This document shows positions 8,416 through 15,313 of a DNA stretch of 17,782 nt, piece by piece. The translations under genes were made by a program, and so were the position numbers. Every line of letters starts with the position of its first letter. The first letter of the stretch is position 1. Origin of the DNA: Flavobacterium psychrophilum (GTDB lineage Bacteria > Bacteroidota > Bacteroidia > Flavobacteriales > Flavobacteriaceae); assembly GCA_945861915.1 (NCBI GenBank), contig CAMAWK010000022.1, forward strand, positions 1-17,782. Direction: 5' to 3'. Under the pieces are notes generated by a model, which had not been told where the DNA came from, ran no database searches, and saw only the letters and a program-made list of their open reading frames with translations.

Positions 8416-8432
8416 AATTATTAGTATATTTG
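8401..8432 (+). promoter_or_regulatory. Promoter of the ATPase-cytochrome-MFS operon
   Basis: TTG (8401-8403), 21 bases, then TATATTTG (8425-8432), an exact match to the Bacteroidota pattern and with the same spacer and -7 octamer as the tRNA promoter at 15046-15077. The ATG of the ATPase follows 19 bases later, so the leader is only about 12 bases. The -33 box is part of the third TGACGG unit, so a protein bound there would probably block transcription. Confidence 0.75.
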
Positions 8433-8451
8433 TCTTTCAAAATCCGAAACT

Positions 8452-9603
8452 ATGGAACACAATAGAGTTTGTGAAAAAATCATTTATCAAAAATTGCAAG
8501 ACAATAAAGTACTAGTTTTGTTGGGTTCACGAAGAGTTGGCAAAACCCAATTAATCAACAAAATTATAAAAAACAGTACGGAAAAAATTTTATTTTTAAA
8601 CGGTGACGATGTAGAAACTCATAATTTGCTAGAAATTCAAAGTACTGCCAATTACAAACGTATTTTGGGGGATACTAATTTATTAATCATAGATGAAGCT
8701 CAGGAAGTTTTAAACATTGGCAAAAAATTAAAGTTAATGGTAGATACGATTCCAGGCTTAAAAGTACTCATAACGGGCTCATCGGCATTTGAAATTAACA
8801 ATCAAATTGGCGAACCATTAGTAGGCAGAATGAAAACCATTATGATGCATCCGCTATCACAAATTGAATTTTCTGAAACTGAGAATTTTTTAGACACAAA
8901 AAATAATCTAGAAGAAAGACTCATTTTTGGTGGATATCCAGAATTGTCAAAACTTACAAACCGTGACGAAAAAATTAGTTATCTCAAAGAAATTGTAAAC
9001 AATCAATTATTGAGGGATATTTTGGCATTTGAAGGCATTAAAAAAAGAGACAAAATTATTGCCTTACTACAAAAAATTGCTTTCAGAACAGGAAGCGAAA
9101 TTTCATTAGAAAGCATCGGAAAGGAATTGCAAATAAGTAAAAACACGGTAGAGAAATACTTAGATTTATTTAGTAAAGTTTTTATAGTGTACAGCGTTTC
9201 GGGCTTTAGCAGAAACAGAGATAACGAGGTAACCAAAATGAAAAAATGGTACTTTGTAGACAACGGTATTCGAAATGCCATTATCAACTCATTTAATCCT
9301 TTGAATATGCGAGAAGATGTTGGAAAACTATGGGAAAACTATTTAAATTCGGAACGAAGAAAAGCAAAAGACTATCAACAAGATTTCGTTTTAGATTATT
9401 TTTGGCGTACACATACCAAACAAGAAATAGACAGAATTGAAGAAAAAAACGAGGAACTATTTGCATTTGAATACAAGTGGGGAAAAGTTAAAAGTAAAAT
9501 TCCTCCAGAATTTGCAAAGGCATACCCAAAAGCAACTTTTGAAATTATCAACCAAGATAATTATTTAGACTTCATTTTAAACAAAACAGTAAATTTGCTT
9601 TAA
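8452..9603 (+). CDS. AAA-family ATPase with DUF4143-like C-terminal domain
   Basis: A 383-residue protein of the AAA_14 plus DUF4143 type, common in prokaryotes and without an agreed function. Walker A is GSRRVGKT (25-32), Walker B LLIIDEAQ (77-84, D81/E82), and the sensor-like ITGSSAFEI is at 107-115. GRMKTIMMHPLSQIEF and FGGYPEL are typical of the family. A winged-helix-like segment (about 216-246, ISLESIGKELQISKNTVEKY) follows. The C-terminal part has E295, then EID (325-327) and FEYKW with E340/K342, a spacing like a PD-(D/E)XK nuclease core, so catalysis is possible but unproven. No signal peptide. It follows the TGACGG array and promoter directly and overlaps the cytochrome start by one base. 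Lysine-rich and low in GC. DNA binding, autoregulation or a defence role are guesses. Confidence 0.88.
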   Translation: MEHNRVCEKIIYQKLQDNKVLVLLGSRRVGKTQLINKIIKNSTEKILFLNGDDVETHNLLEIQSTANYKRILGDTNLLIIDEAQEVLNIGKKLKLMVDTIPGLKVLITGSSAFEINNQIGEPLVGRMKTIMMHPLSQIEFSETENFLDTKNNLEERLIFGGYPELSKLTNRDEKISYLKEIVNNQLLRDILAFEGIKKRDKIIALLQKIAFRTGSEISLESIGKELQISKNTVEKYLDLFSKVFIVYSVSGFSRNRDNEVTKMKKWYFVDNGIRNAIINSFNPLNMREDVGKLWENYLNSERRKAKDYQQDFVLDYFWRTHTKQEIDRIEEKNEELFAFEYKWGKVKSKIPPEFAKAYPKATFEIINQDNYLDFILNKTVNLL

Positions 9604-10820
9604 TGAAAAATGCTACTAAATATTTATCTGTACTTCTAATTGCGACTTTATTTGCTAATTGTGGAGACAAAGAAAGCGACTACATCGACCCTAGAGGAAA
9701 AACCTTTGCAGGTTCGGTGAGTTGTTTGGAATGTCATCAGCAAATTTATAACGATGCCTTAAAAAGTTCACATCATAAAGCTTCGGCGGAAGCTACACTC
9801 AAAAATGTGTTGGGCAATTTTACTTCGGGTCACAATATTTATTTTTATGATAAAGACACGAAAGTTGTAATGGAAAAAAGAAATAATGAATTATTTCAGG
9901 TTCATTACAAAAACGGAAAAGAAGTAAAAGCCTATCGTTTTGATATGGTGATGGGAGCGAATAATGCACAAACCTCTATGTTTTGGGACAAAGATGCCTT
10001 ATATGAATTACCATTGTCACACTATAATTCAGTAAATGATTGGGGAACCAGCCCAGGTTATCCGCCCAACGAACCTCATTTTGATAGAGCACTTTCTACA
10101 AACTGTTTCGAATGTCATAGTTCACATATCAAGAAAGATGAATCGACTGCAGATCCAGACAATCTTTTTGGAACCGAGTTTAAACCTGAAATATTGAAAG
10201 AAGAATCGCTGGTTTACGGTATTGACTGCGAACGTTGTCATGGCCCTGCATTAGATCATGTAAAGTATCACAAAAAAAATCCTGAATTAAAATTACCCAA
10301 ATACATCACAACTCATGAATCGCTCAATAACGACCAAAAATTAGCTCAATGTGTGGTTTGTCATAGTTCTGAAGAAATTCTTCAATCCCGTTTTAAGTAT
10401 GTACCTGGAAAAAAGATGTCCGATTTTTATCAAACTACATCCAATTCAAATTCAAATCAAGACGTACACGGAAACCAATTTGGCTTACTGTCGCAAAGTG
10501 CCTGTTTTATAAAAAGTGAAAAATTAAATTGCAACAGTTGCCACAATCCACACAATGAGAAAACAGAAAATATATTGAGTCAATCTCAAAAATGCATAAG
10601 TTGTCATAGTCAAGCTATTAATACTTTTTGCACTACCAAACCACCGAAAGGAATTTCACTCAAAGACAATTGCATTGATTGTCACATGCCAAAAAAACCA
10701 TCGGGTGCTATTGGGTTTTACCTTTCGGGAAAGTCTGAAATGTCTCCGTATTTGTTGCGAACACACAAAATTGGGATTTATCCGGAAGAAACTAAAAAAG
10801 TGGCTAATCACAAACAGTAG
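9603..10820 (+). CDS. Seven-heme c-type cytochrome lipoprotein
   Basis: Probable outer-membrane or periplasmic electron-transfer lipoprotein. The N-terminus has a signal sequence ending in the lipobox LFANC (C20), followed by GDKESD, whose charge recalls the surface-export signals of Bacteroidota lipoproteins. Seven CXXCH heme sites are visible: CLECH (41-45), CFECH (168-172), CERCH (209-213), CVVCH (250-254), CNSCH (310-314), CISCH (331-335) and CIDCH (357-361). The opening SVSCLECHQQIYNDALKSSHH resembles the cytochrome c554 type of multiheme protein. Many His residues outside the CXXCH sites could serve as distal ligands. Its ATG shares a base with the ATPase stop (TAATG), so translation is probably coupled, and the MFS gene starts 2 bases after its stop. 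The electron donor and acceptor cannot be told from the sequence. Confidence 0.92.
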   Translation: MKNATKYLSVLLIATLFANCGDKESDYIDPRGKTFAGSVSCLECHQQIYNDALKSSHHKASAEATLKNVLGNFTSGHNIYFYDKDTKVVMEKRNNELFQVHYKNGKEVKAYRFDMVMGANNAQTSMFWDKDALYELPLSHYNSVNDWGTSPGYPPNEPHFDRALSTNCFECHSSHIKKDESTADPDNLFGTEFKPEILKEESLVYGIDCERCHGPALDHVKYHKKNPELKLPKYITTHESLNNDQKLAQCVVCHSSEEILQSRFKYVPGKKMSDFYQTTSNSNSNQDVHGNQFGLLSQSACFIKSEKLNCNSCHNPHNEKTENILSQSQKCISCHSQAINTFCTTKPPKGISLKDNCIDCHMPKKPSGAIGFYLSGKSEMSPYLLRTHKIGIYPEETKKVANHKQ

Positions 10821-10822
10821 TA

Positions 10823-12085
10823 ATGACTAAAAACGATCCTTATTCCGCCCTACGCTACAAAGAGTTTACGGTTTTTTTGCTCTTGCGTTTTACGATGGTT
10901 TTTGCTTGGTCGATGCAATTTATTGTCATCGAATGGGTGGTGTATAGTTTGACCAAAAGTCCGCTTTCGTTGGGAATCATTGGTTTAATGGAAATTATTC
11001 CAGCCGTGGGCATGGCTTTATTTGCAGGACATTTTGTGGATCAAAACGAAAAAAAAGGAATGCTTTTAAAATGTATTCTTGCCTTTTCGATTATTAGTTT
11101 TGGTTTGTTTTTATTGACTTGGCCCGAAATAGTAAGTGGTTTTTCGACCCAAACTATTTTATATTCTATTTATTTTTTGGTTTTTTTAGGTGGTTTAGTA
11201 AGAGCCTTTTTAGGACCAACTATATTTTCACTTTTGTCGCTAATTGTTCCTAAAAAAGAATACTCGAATGCCGCCACTTGGAGTAGTTCTGTTTGGCAAA
11301 TAGGCTCTGTTTTAGGACCTGCATTTGCTGGTTTTTCAATTTCTTGGATTGGAATACACCCATCGATGATTTTTGTTTTTGGCTGTTCGGTTCTATCCTT
11401 ACTTGCGTTGTCGCAAATTGGCACCAAACCTATTTTGAATCCAAAAATTGGCGAACCCATTATGGATAGCCTCAAAGAAGGAGTTAAATTTGTCTATCAA
11501 AACAAAACGGTTTTAGGTGCTTTATCGCTCGATATGGTAGCGGTTTTGTTTGGCGGTGCGGTAGCCTTATTACCCATATTTGCTCAAGATATTTTAAAAG
11601 TTGGCCCCGAAGGCTTTGGCATTTTGAGAGCCGCTCCAGCTGTTGGCGCCTTTATAACCTTGCTAATTACAGCTTATATTCCGTTGAATAAAAATGCAGG
11701 TGTCAAACTCCTAACTGCTATTTTCTTGTTTGGAGTTTGTATGATTATTTTTGGTTTATCGACTCTGTTTTGGCTTTCTGTTTTCGCGTTATTTTTCAGT
11801 GGTGTGGTCGATGGTATTTCGGTGGTGATTCGACAAACGATTTTACATCTGAAAACCCCCGACGAAATGCGCGGTCGTGTGGCAGCCGTGAACTCTATTT
11901 TTGTAGGTTCCTCGAATGAGTTGGGTGCTTTTGAAAGTGGCTTAACTGCCAAACTCATGGGAACGGTTACCGCAGTGGTTTTTGGCGGTAGTATGACGAT
12001 TCTAATTGTTCTAGGAACTGCTTTTTTTTCACCTTCTTTTAGAAAATTAGATTTGCAAAAAGATATAGAGGAACATGAGAAGTGA
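10823..12085 (+). CDS. Major facilitator superfamily transporter, exporter-like (MFS_3 type)
   Basis: A 420-residue inner-membrane carrier with about 11-12 predicted spans. It starts with a short cytosolic segment ALRYKEFTVFLLLRF, then hydrophobic helices with the family loop GHFVDQNEKKGMLL between TM2 and TM3, a central loop near PILNPKIGEPIMDSLKEGVKF, and the late motif LKTPDEMRGRVAAVNSIFVGSSNELGAFESG. The last motif and the overall pattern resemble the enterobactin-exporter/DUF894 (MFS_3) group, whose members mostly export small molecules. The substrate cannot be read from sequence. It is the last gene of the three-gene run with the ATPase and the multiheme cytochrome, 2 bases after the latter. 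No clear hairpin terminator is seen in 12086-12190, an AT-rich stretch. Confidence 0.9.
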   Translation: MTKNDPYSALRYKEFTVFLLLRFTMVFAWSMQFIVIEWVVYSLTKSPLSLGIIGLMEIIPAVGMALFAGHFVDQNEKKGMLLKCILAFSIISFGLFLLTWPEIVSGFSTQTILYSIYFLVFLGGLVRAFLGPTIFSLLSLIVPKKEYSNAATWSSSVWQIGSVLGPAFAGFSISWIGIHPSMIFVFGCSVLSLLALSQIGTKPILNPKIGEPIMDSLKEGVKFVYQNKTVLGALSLDMVAVLFGGAVALLPIFAQDILKVGPEGFGILRAAPAVGAFITLLITAYIPLNKNAGVKLLTAIFLFGVCMIIFGLSTLFWLSVFALFFSGVVDGISVVIRQTILHLKTPDEMRGRVAAVNSIFVGSSNELGAFESGLTAKLMGTVTAVVFGGSMTILIVLGTAFFSPSFRKLDLQKDIEEHEK

Positions 12086-12190
12086 TTTTTGAAATTTTTG
12101 AAAAAACTTTAGTAAGATAAAAAGTTATAGTTAATAAGAAATATTAAAAAATAATTTAAATTTTTCAGTTATTTCTATAGCCAATATTTT

Positions 12191-12766
12191 TCATATATTA
12201 TTTGGGTTGAGACTTTTTGGTTTTACATCATCTTCATCTCTTGACTTTTCTTTAGCCTTTTTTTCCAATTCTTTAAATAAGTTGTAAAGGAAAGTTCCTG
12301 GTTGAAACATTTCTAATGCACTAAGTTTTTTTTCTAGTGAATTATGGGTGTTAATTAGATTATCACGCAACTTAGGTAATTCGTCTAATATTTTTTCTTG
12401 ATTTATAACATCTTGTATTTTATGCTTACTCAATTCTGTTAATTTCTCATCTTTTTTCTTATTTGCTAGTTCTAATTCTTTTATTGCCTCATCTTTTAAA
12501 ACAGAAAGAATTCTCTTGTAATTATCTATATCTTCGGGCAAATCTGAAATGAATTTTCTATACAAATCTTTGAATTTTTCTGATTCTTCAACTCTTTTTT
12601 CCATTGCAATAAGAGTTTCAGTTTGTGTATTAATTATTGAGTTTTGACCTTCTATTACTTTTTTTAAATTAATAATTTCAAGCCGTAATCCTCTAATAAT
12701 TATCAAAACAACAAGTGAAAATCCACCAACTTGACTAAAGTAAACTATGATATCTATTGTTTTCAT
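12191..12766 (-). CDS. Orphan membrane-anchored coiled-coil protein
   Basis: Function not recognised. The 191-residue product has one N-terminal membrane span (about 5-25, IVYFSQVGGFSLVVLIIIRG) and then a long charged helical region rich in Lys, Glu, Leu and Ile, with heptad-like patterns at about 28-65 and 95-150, ending in a hydrophilic tail KSRDEDDVKPKSLNPNN. The topology is probably a cytosolic coiled coil tethered to the inner membrane. It stands alone between convergent MFS and co-directional lpxH, with 105 and 140 bases of AT-rich DNA on its two sides. Its AT content looks higher than that of neighbouring housekeeping genes, suggesting an accessory or recently acquired gene. A small palindrome, TTCTC-ATAA-GAGAA (12785-12798), lies about 20 bases before the start. 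No promoter matching the consensus was found. Confidence 0.7.
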   Translation of the reverse strand: MKTIDIIVYFSQVGGFSLVVLIIIRGLRLEIINLKKVIEGQNSIINTQTETLIAMEKRVEESEKFKDLYRKFISDLPEDIDNYKRILSVLKDEAIKELELANKKKDEKLTELSKHKIQDVINQEKILDELPKLRDNLINTHNSLEKKLSALEMFQPGTFLYNLFKELEKKAKEKSRDEDDVKPKSLNPNNI

Positions 12767-12906
12767 AAATTTATATAATATATTTTCTCATAAGAGAATT
12801 ATTAATTGTAAAAATTAATATTAATATTGACTAATTCACTAACAAATCTAATAAAACCAGACTTAACAATTCCAAAACTATGATTTTTTATAACAGAATC
12901 AATTCT

Positions 12907-13656
12907 CTACTCATATCTCTTCAACTCTAAAGTCTCGCCATCAAAAACACCATACGTAAAATAGTCAATCCAATCGCCTAGGTTTACATATTCTGAATTT
13001 TCGCCAACAGAAATTTTCATAGGTAAATGACGATGTCCAAAAACAAAGTAATTGTAATGTTTGGTTTCTAGTTTTCTTTTGGCGTAACTCACCAGCCATT
13101 CGTTTTCTTCACCCAAAAATTTTACATCGGCATCGCCAGAAATGAGTTTGTTTTTGGTAGAAAGATATTGTGCTAATTTCATCCCGAGATCAGGGTGCAA
13201 CCAGCGATACAGCCATTTCGAAAAAGGATGAGTAAATACTTTTTTCATGCGTTTGTATCCCAAATCGCCCGGTCCTTTGCCATCGCCATGACCAATCAGG
13301 AAGGTTTTTCCGTTAAAAGTATATTCTTGATTATCATGAAAAACAGGAATGTTCAGCTCTTTTTCGAAATAATCATTCATCCATAAATCATGGTTGCCCA
13401 CAAAGAAATAAATAGGAATTCCGCTGTCTCGAATTTCGGCTAATTTTCCTAAAACTCTAATAAACCCTTTTGGAACAACAGTTTTATATTCGAACCAAAA
13501 ATCGAATAAATCCCCTAACAAGAAAATAGCTTCGGCATCTTGCTTAACGACATCAAGCCAAGCCACGAATTTTTGTTCTCTTAGAAAACTCAATTCGGGT
13601 GTGGGTGCGCCAAAATGCTGGTCGGAGGCGAAGTATATTTTTTTGTTCGGTGTCAT
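12907..13656 (-). CDS. lpxH: UDP-2,3-diacylglucosamine diphosphatase, LpxH-type
   Basis: Hydrolyses UDP-2,3-diacylglucosamine to lipid X at the inner face of the inner membrane, fourth step of lipid A synthesis. The 249-residue product from ATG 13656 begins MTPNKKIYFASDQHFGAP and carries the calcineurin-like metal motifs: D12/H14, GDLFDFW with D49, GNHD (87-90), GHGD with H123, and GHRH (207-210). IGHGDGKGPGDLGYKR is typical of Bacteroidota LpxH. The reading frame is open for 46 more codons up to an ATG at 13794, but that stretch is the translated 13-bp tandem repeat and overlaps queD, so the shorter start is chosen. It lies downstream of queD and the crotonase gene on the same strand; the 106-base gap before it may or may not break the transcript. 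Confidence 0.92.
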   Translation of the reverse strand: MTPNKKIYFASDQHFGAPTPELSFLREQKFVAWLDVVKQDAEAIFLLGDLFDFWFEYKTVVPKGFIRVLGKLAEIRDSGIPIYFFVGNHDLWMNDYFEKELNIPVFHDNQEYTFNGKTFLIGHGDGKGPGDLGYKRMKKVFTHPFSKWLYRWLHPDLGMKLAQYLSTKNKLISGDADVKFLGEENEWLVSYAKRKLETKHYNYFVFGHRHLPMKISVGENSEYVNLGDWIDYFTYGVFDGETLELKRYE

Positions 13657-13704
13657 AAAAAGGATTTGAGTTCTAGGTTCAAAGTATTGGAATTTGAAAT
13701 TGTT

Positions 13705-13754
13705 TTTTGAAATTGACTTTTGAAATTGACTTTTGAAATTGACTTTTGAAATTT
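13705..13754. repeat. 13-bp tandem repeat between queD and lpxH
   Basis: The unit TTTTGAAATTGAC occurs three times in perfect succession (13705-13717, 13718-13730, 13731-13743), followed by a partial fourth copy TTTTGAAATT to 13753. It occupies most of the 106-base gap between two genes and extends the lpxH reading frame falsely upstream, because three units of 13 bp equal 13 codons. Such arrays change copy number by slippage. Confidence 0.9.
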
Positions 13755-13762
13755 GGAATTTA

Positions 13763-14215
13763 TCAACGATTATCACTCGCAAACCATTCCGCAAAAGAAG
13801 ATTCAGTTTCTTGTAATTTTAGAGAAAATAGATGGATGTTTTCGGGTAAGCGACTGATAATTCTTTTGGAAAAATCGACTACCATATTTTCACTCGTCGG
13901 TTGATAATCAACCAAAATCACATGATGTCCTCGAGATTTTAATTCTTTTGCCAACTCGATATGGGGTGTAGTTTCGTTGAAAACAGTGGCGTGATCAAAT
14001 TGGTCTACGATTTCTTCTTTCACGATTTTTTTCAAATCGGTAAAATCAATGACCATCCCAAATTTCACGTTGTTTCTATCGGTTATGGGTTCGCCGATGA
14101 CAGTCACCGACAGTTTGTAACTGTGTCCATGCACATTTTTGCATTTGCCATCATAGCCATACAAAGCGTGACCGGTTTCGAAACTGAACTGTTTGGTAAT
14201 TCTTATTTTGCTCAT
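13763..14215 (-). CDS. queD: 6-carboxytetrahydropterin synthase / PTPS-family protein
   Basis: Zinc-dependent pterin-family enzyme that converts 7,8-dihydroneopterin triphosphate to 6-carboxy-tetrahydropterin on the queuosine precursor pathway. The 150-residue product has the zinc ligands H16 (SFETGHALYG), H29 and H31 (CKNVHGHSY) with the catalytic cysteine C25, then GMVIDFTDLKKIV, DQFDHATVFNE with D74/H75, PTSENMVV and the C-terminal LKLQETESSFAEW with glutamates E136/E138. Cys-x3-His-x-His is the form expected of QueD, although eukaryotic-type PTPS cannot be excluded on sequence alone. Its ATG lies one base after the stop of the upstream crotonase gene, so the two are almost certainly co-transcribed, although their roles seem unrelated. 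No other queuosine gene is visible in the window. Confidence 0.9.
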   Translation of the reverse strand: MSKIRITKQFSFETGHALYGYDGKCKNVHGHSYKLSVTVIGEPITDRNNVKFGMVIDFTDLKKIVKEEIVDQFDHATVFNETTPHIELAKELKSRGHHVILVDYQPTSENMVVDFSKRIISRLPENIHLFSLKLQETESSFAEWFASDNR

Positions 14216-14216
14216 C

Positions 14217-14984
14217 TTATTTTTTTAATTGTCGTAAGGCGTTTTTGGTAAAATCGGTGAGGACAAGCTTTCCTGAAATAGCAGCTCTTTCGTAGAGTAA
14301 ACTCTCCCAATGTTCGGTTCCTTCCCAAAGTGTTTTTTTAATTTCTATCAAAGCTTCTGGATTACACGACGCTAATTCTGAACTAAATCGCACCAATTCA
14401 ATGTCTAAAGTTACTTGACCCGCAAAGACTTTGGCAAATAATCCCTTGCTTTTTGACCATTCCGACTCTTTCCATTCGTTTGGAGCTAATGCTAATTCTG
14501 CCATGGCTGACTTTCCGATTTTTCTACTGATGGCAGGTTCTATGACAAAAGGACCAATTCCGATGGCGAGTTCCGAGAGTTTGATACTTGCATCTACTGT
14601 TGCAAAAACATAATCACAAGCAGCAATGATACCGACTCCTCCCCCAACTGCTTTTCCGTGAACTCTACCGATAATTATTTTCGAACAGGTTCGCATGGCA
14701 TTCAACAGATTGGCAAATCCGGAGAAAAAAGTTGTTGCTTCGTCTAAATTTGAAACTTTCAAAAGCTCATCAAAAGACGCTCCAGCACAAAAAGCACCCG
14801 TTCCACTACTTTTTAAAATAATAACAGAAACTGCTTCATTAGTACTTAAATTATGTATTTCGGTGGTCAACCGATGTAGCAAATTACTGGGAAAACAATT
14901 GCTTGCAGGATGATTAAACTCGACTGTGGCAATAGCATTATGAATGGTAACTAAAATAGAACCTCTTAGATCTTGTGATTGCAT
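14217..14984 (-). CDS. Crotonase-fold enoyl-CoA hydratase/isomerase family protein
   Basis: A 255-residue crotonase-superfamily protein acting on an acyl-CoA thioester. The first oxyanion-hole segment is GAFCAGASFDEL (63-74) and the second is HGKAVGGGVGIIAACDY (109-125). Aligned with rat enoyl-CoA hydratase, the catalytic Glu in the GGGCELA segment is replaced by glycine (GGGVGII, G118), while the second Glu is kept as E138 in KLSELAIGIGP. Enzymes with one Glu often do isomerisation or other chemistry, so hydratase is not assured. Methylglutaconyl-CoA hydratase is one annotation I recall for flavobacterial relatives. The gene heads the minus-strand run with queD (1-base gap) and is divergent from tRNA-Ala. 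A weak TAACTTTA lies at 15008-15001 without a partner -33 box. Confidence 0.88.
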   Translation of the reverse strand: MQSQDLRGSILVTIHNAIATVEFNHPASNCFPSNLLHRLTTEIHNLSTNEAVSVIILKSSGTGAFCAGASFDELLKVSNLDEATTFFSGFANLLNAMRTCSKIIIGRVHGKAVGGGVGIIAACDYVFATVDASIKLSELAIGIGPFVIEPAISRKIGKSAMAELALAPNEWKESEWSKSKGLFAKVFAGQVTLDIELVRFSSELASCNPEALIEIKKTLWEGTEHWESLLYERAAISGKLVLTDFTKNALRQLKK

Positions 14985-15045
14985 AAAAAAGATTTTGTTG
15001 TAAAGTTAAAAATATTAGGGAAAGCCCGTGATTTTTTTTTGAAAT

Positions 15046-15077
15046 TTGGATTACGCCTGATTTATATACTATATTTG
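15046..15077 (+). promoter_or_regulatory. Promoter of tRNA-Ala
   Basis: TTG (15046-15048), 21 bases, then TATATTTG (15070-15077), an exact consensus match. The tRNA begins 12 bases after the -7 box, the distance expected for a transcript with a very short 5' leader. Confidence 0.8.
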
Positions 15078-15088
15078 CGACTCAAATT

Positions 15089-15162
15089 GGGGGATTAGCT
15101 CATTTGGCTAGAGCGCTTGCCTGGCAGGCAAGAGGTGACCGGTTCGAATCCGGTATTCTCCA
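15089..15162 (+). tRNA. tRNA-Ala, anticodon GGC
   Basis: A complete 74-base cloverleaf. The acceptor is GGGGGAT (15089-15095) paired with ATTCTCC (15155-15161), including the G3-U70 wobble pair that marks alanine tRNAs, and A73 at 15162. The D-arm starts at GCTC. The anticodon stem CTTGC/GCAAG (15116-15120 and 15128-15132) holds the loop CTGGCAG with anticodon GGC at 15123-15125. The T-arm is ACCGG-TTCGAAT-CCGGT (15138-15154). The 3' CCA is not encoded. No copy of its 3' end is seen downstream, so there is no sign of integration here. Confidence 0.97.
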
Positions 15163-15170
15163 CAGATAAT

Positions 15171-15195
15171 AACCCACAAATTTGTGGGTTTTTTT
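15171..15195 (+). terminator. Rho-independent terminator after tRNA-Ala
   Basis: AACCCACA (15171-15178) pairs perfectly with TGTGGGTT (15183-15190) around the loop AATT, and a run of seven T residues ends at 15195. It starts 8 bases past the mature tRNA end and separates the tRNA unit from the GH43 gene. Confidence 0.92.
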
Positions 15196-15228
15196 GTTTT
15201 CAGCCTAATCTGTTCTAAATTTTATACC

Positions 15229-15236
15229 TATTTTTG
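15229..15236 (+). promoter_or_regulatory. Possible -7 element upstream of GH43
   Basis: TATTTTTG fits TAnnTTTG and lies 77 bases before the GH43 ATG, after the tRNA terminator. No TTG box is present 19-21 bases upstream, and T-rich matches like this arise easily by chance in AT-rich DNA. Confidence 0.3.
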
Positions 15237-15313
15237 AGTTCATTATTAAAAAGCAAGACTCAAGTAAACTTCACAAATAAAAAAATAAATCAACTCATTA
15301 TAAAAGTAAAAAC

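Noticed and set aside
9003..9287. Minus-strand open frame of 94 codons inside the ATPase gene
   Set aside because: It is the complement of a well-supported coding region and has no promoter or recognisable domain.
11170..11958. Minus-strand open frames inside the MFS gene (101 and 94 codons)
   Set aside because: They are antisense to conserved transmembrane helices, with no independent support.
13674..13692. TACTTTG on the minus strand as an lpxH promoter
   Set aside because: It has only one base between TA and TTTG, so it fails the TAnnTTTG spacing, and there is no matching TTG box.
13657..13794. 46-residue N-terminal extension of LpxH
   Set aside because: It is mostly the translated 13-bp tandem repeat, overlaps queD by more than 30 bases, and lies before the conserved MTPNKKIYFASDQHFGAP start.
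13961..14251. Plus-strand open frame of 96 codons over queD
   Set aside because: It is antisense to the zinc-binding core of QueD and spans the queD-crotonase junction without its own signals.
15089..15195. tRNA-Ala as attachment site of an island carrying GH43 and GH16
   Set aside because: No copy of the tRNA 3' end was seen between GH16 and trmB, no integrase is present, and the tRNA has its own intact terminator.
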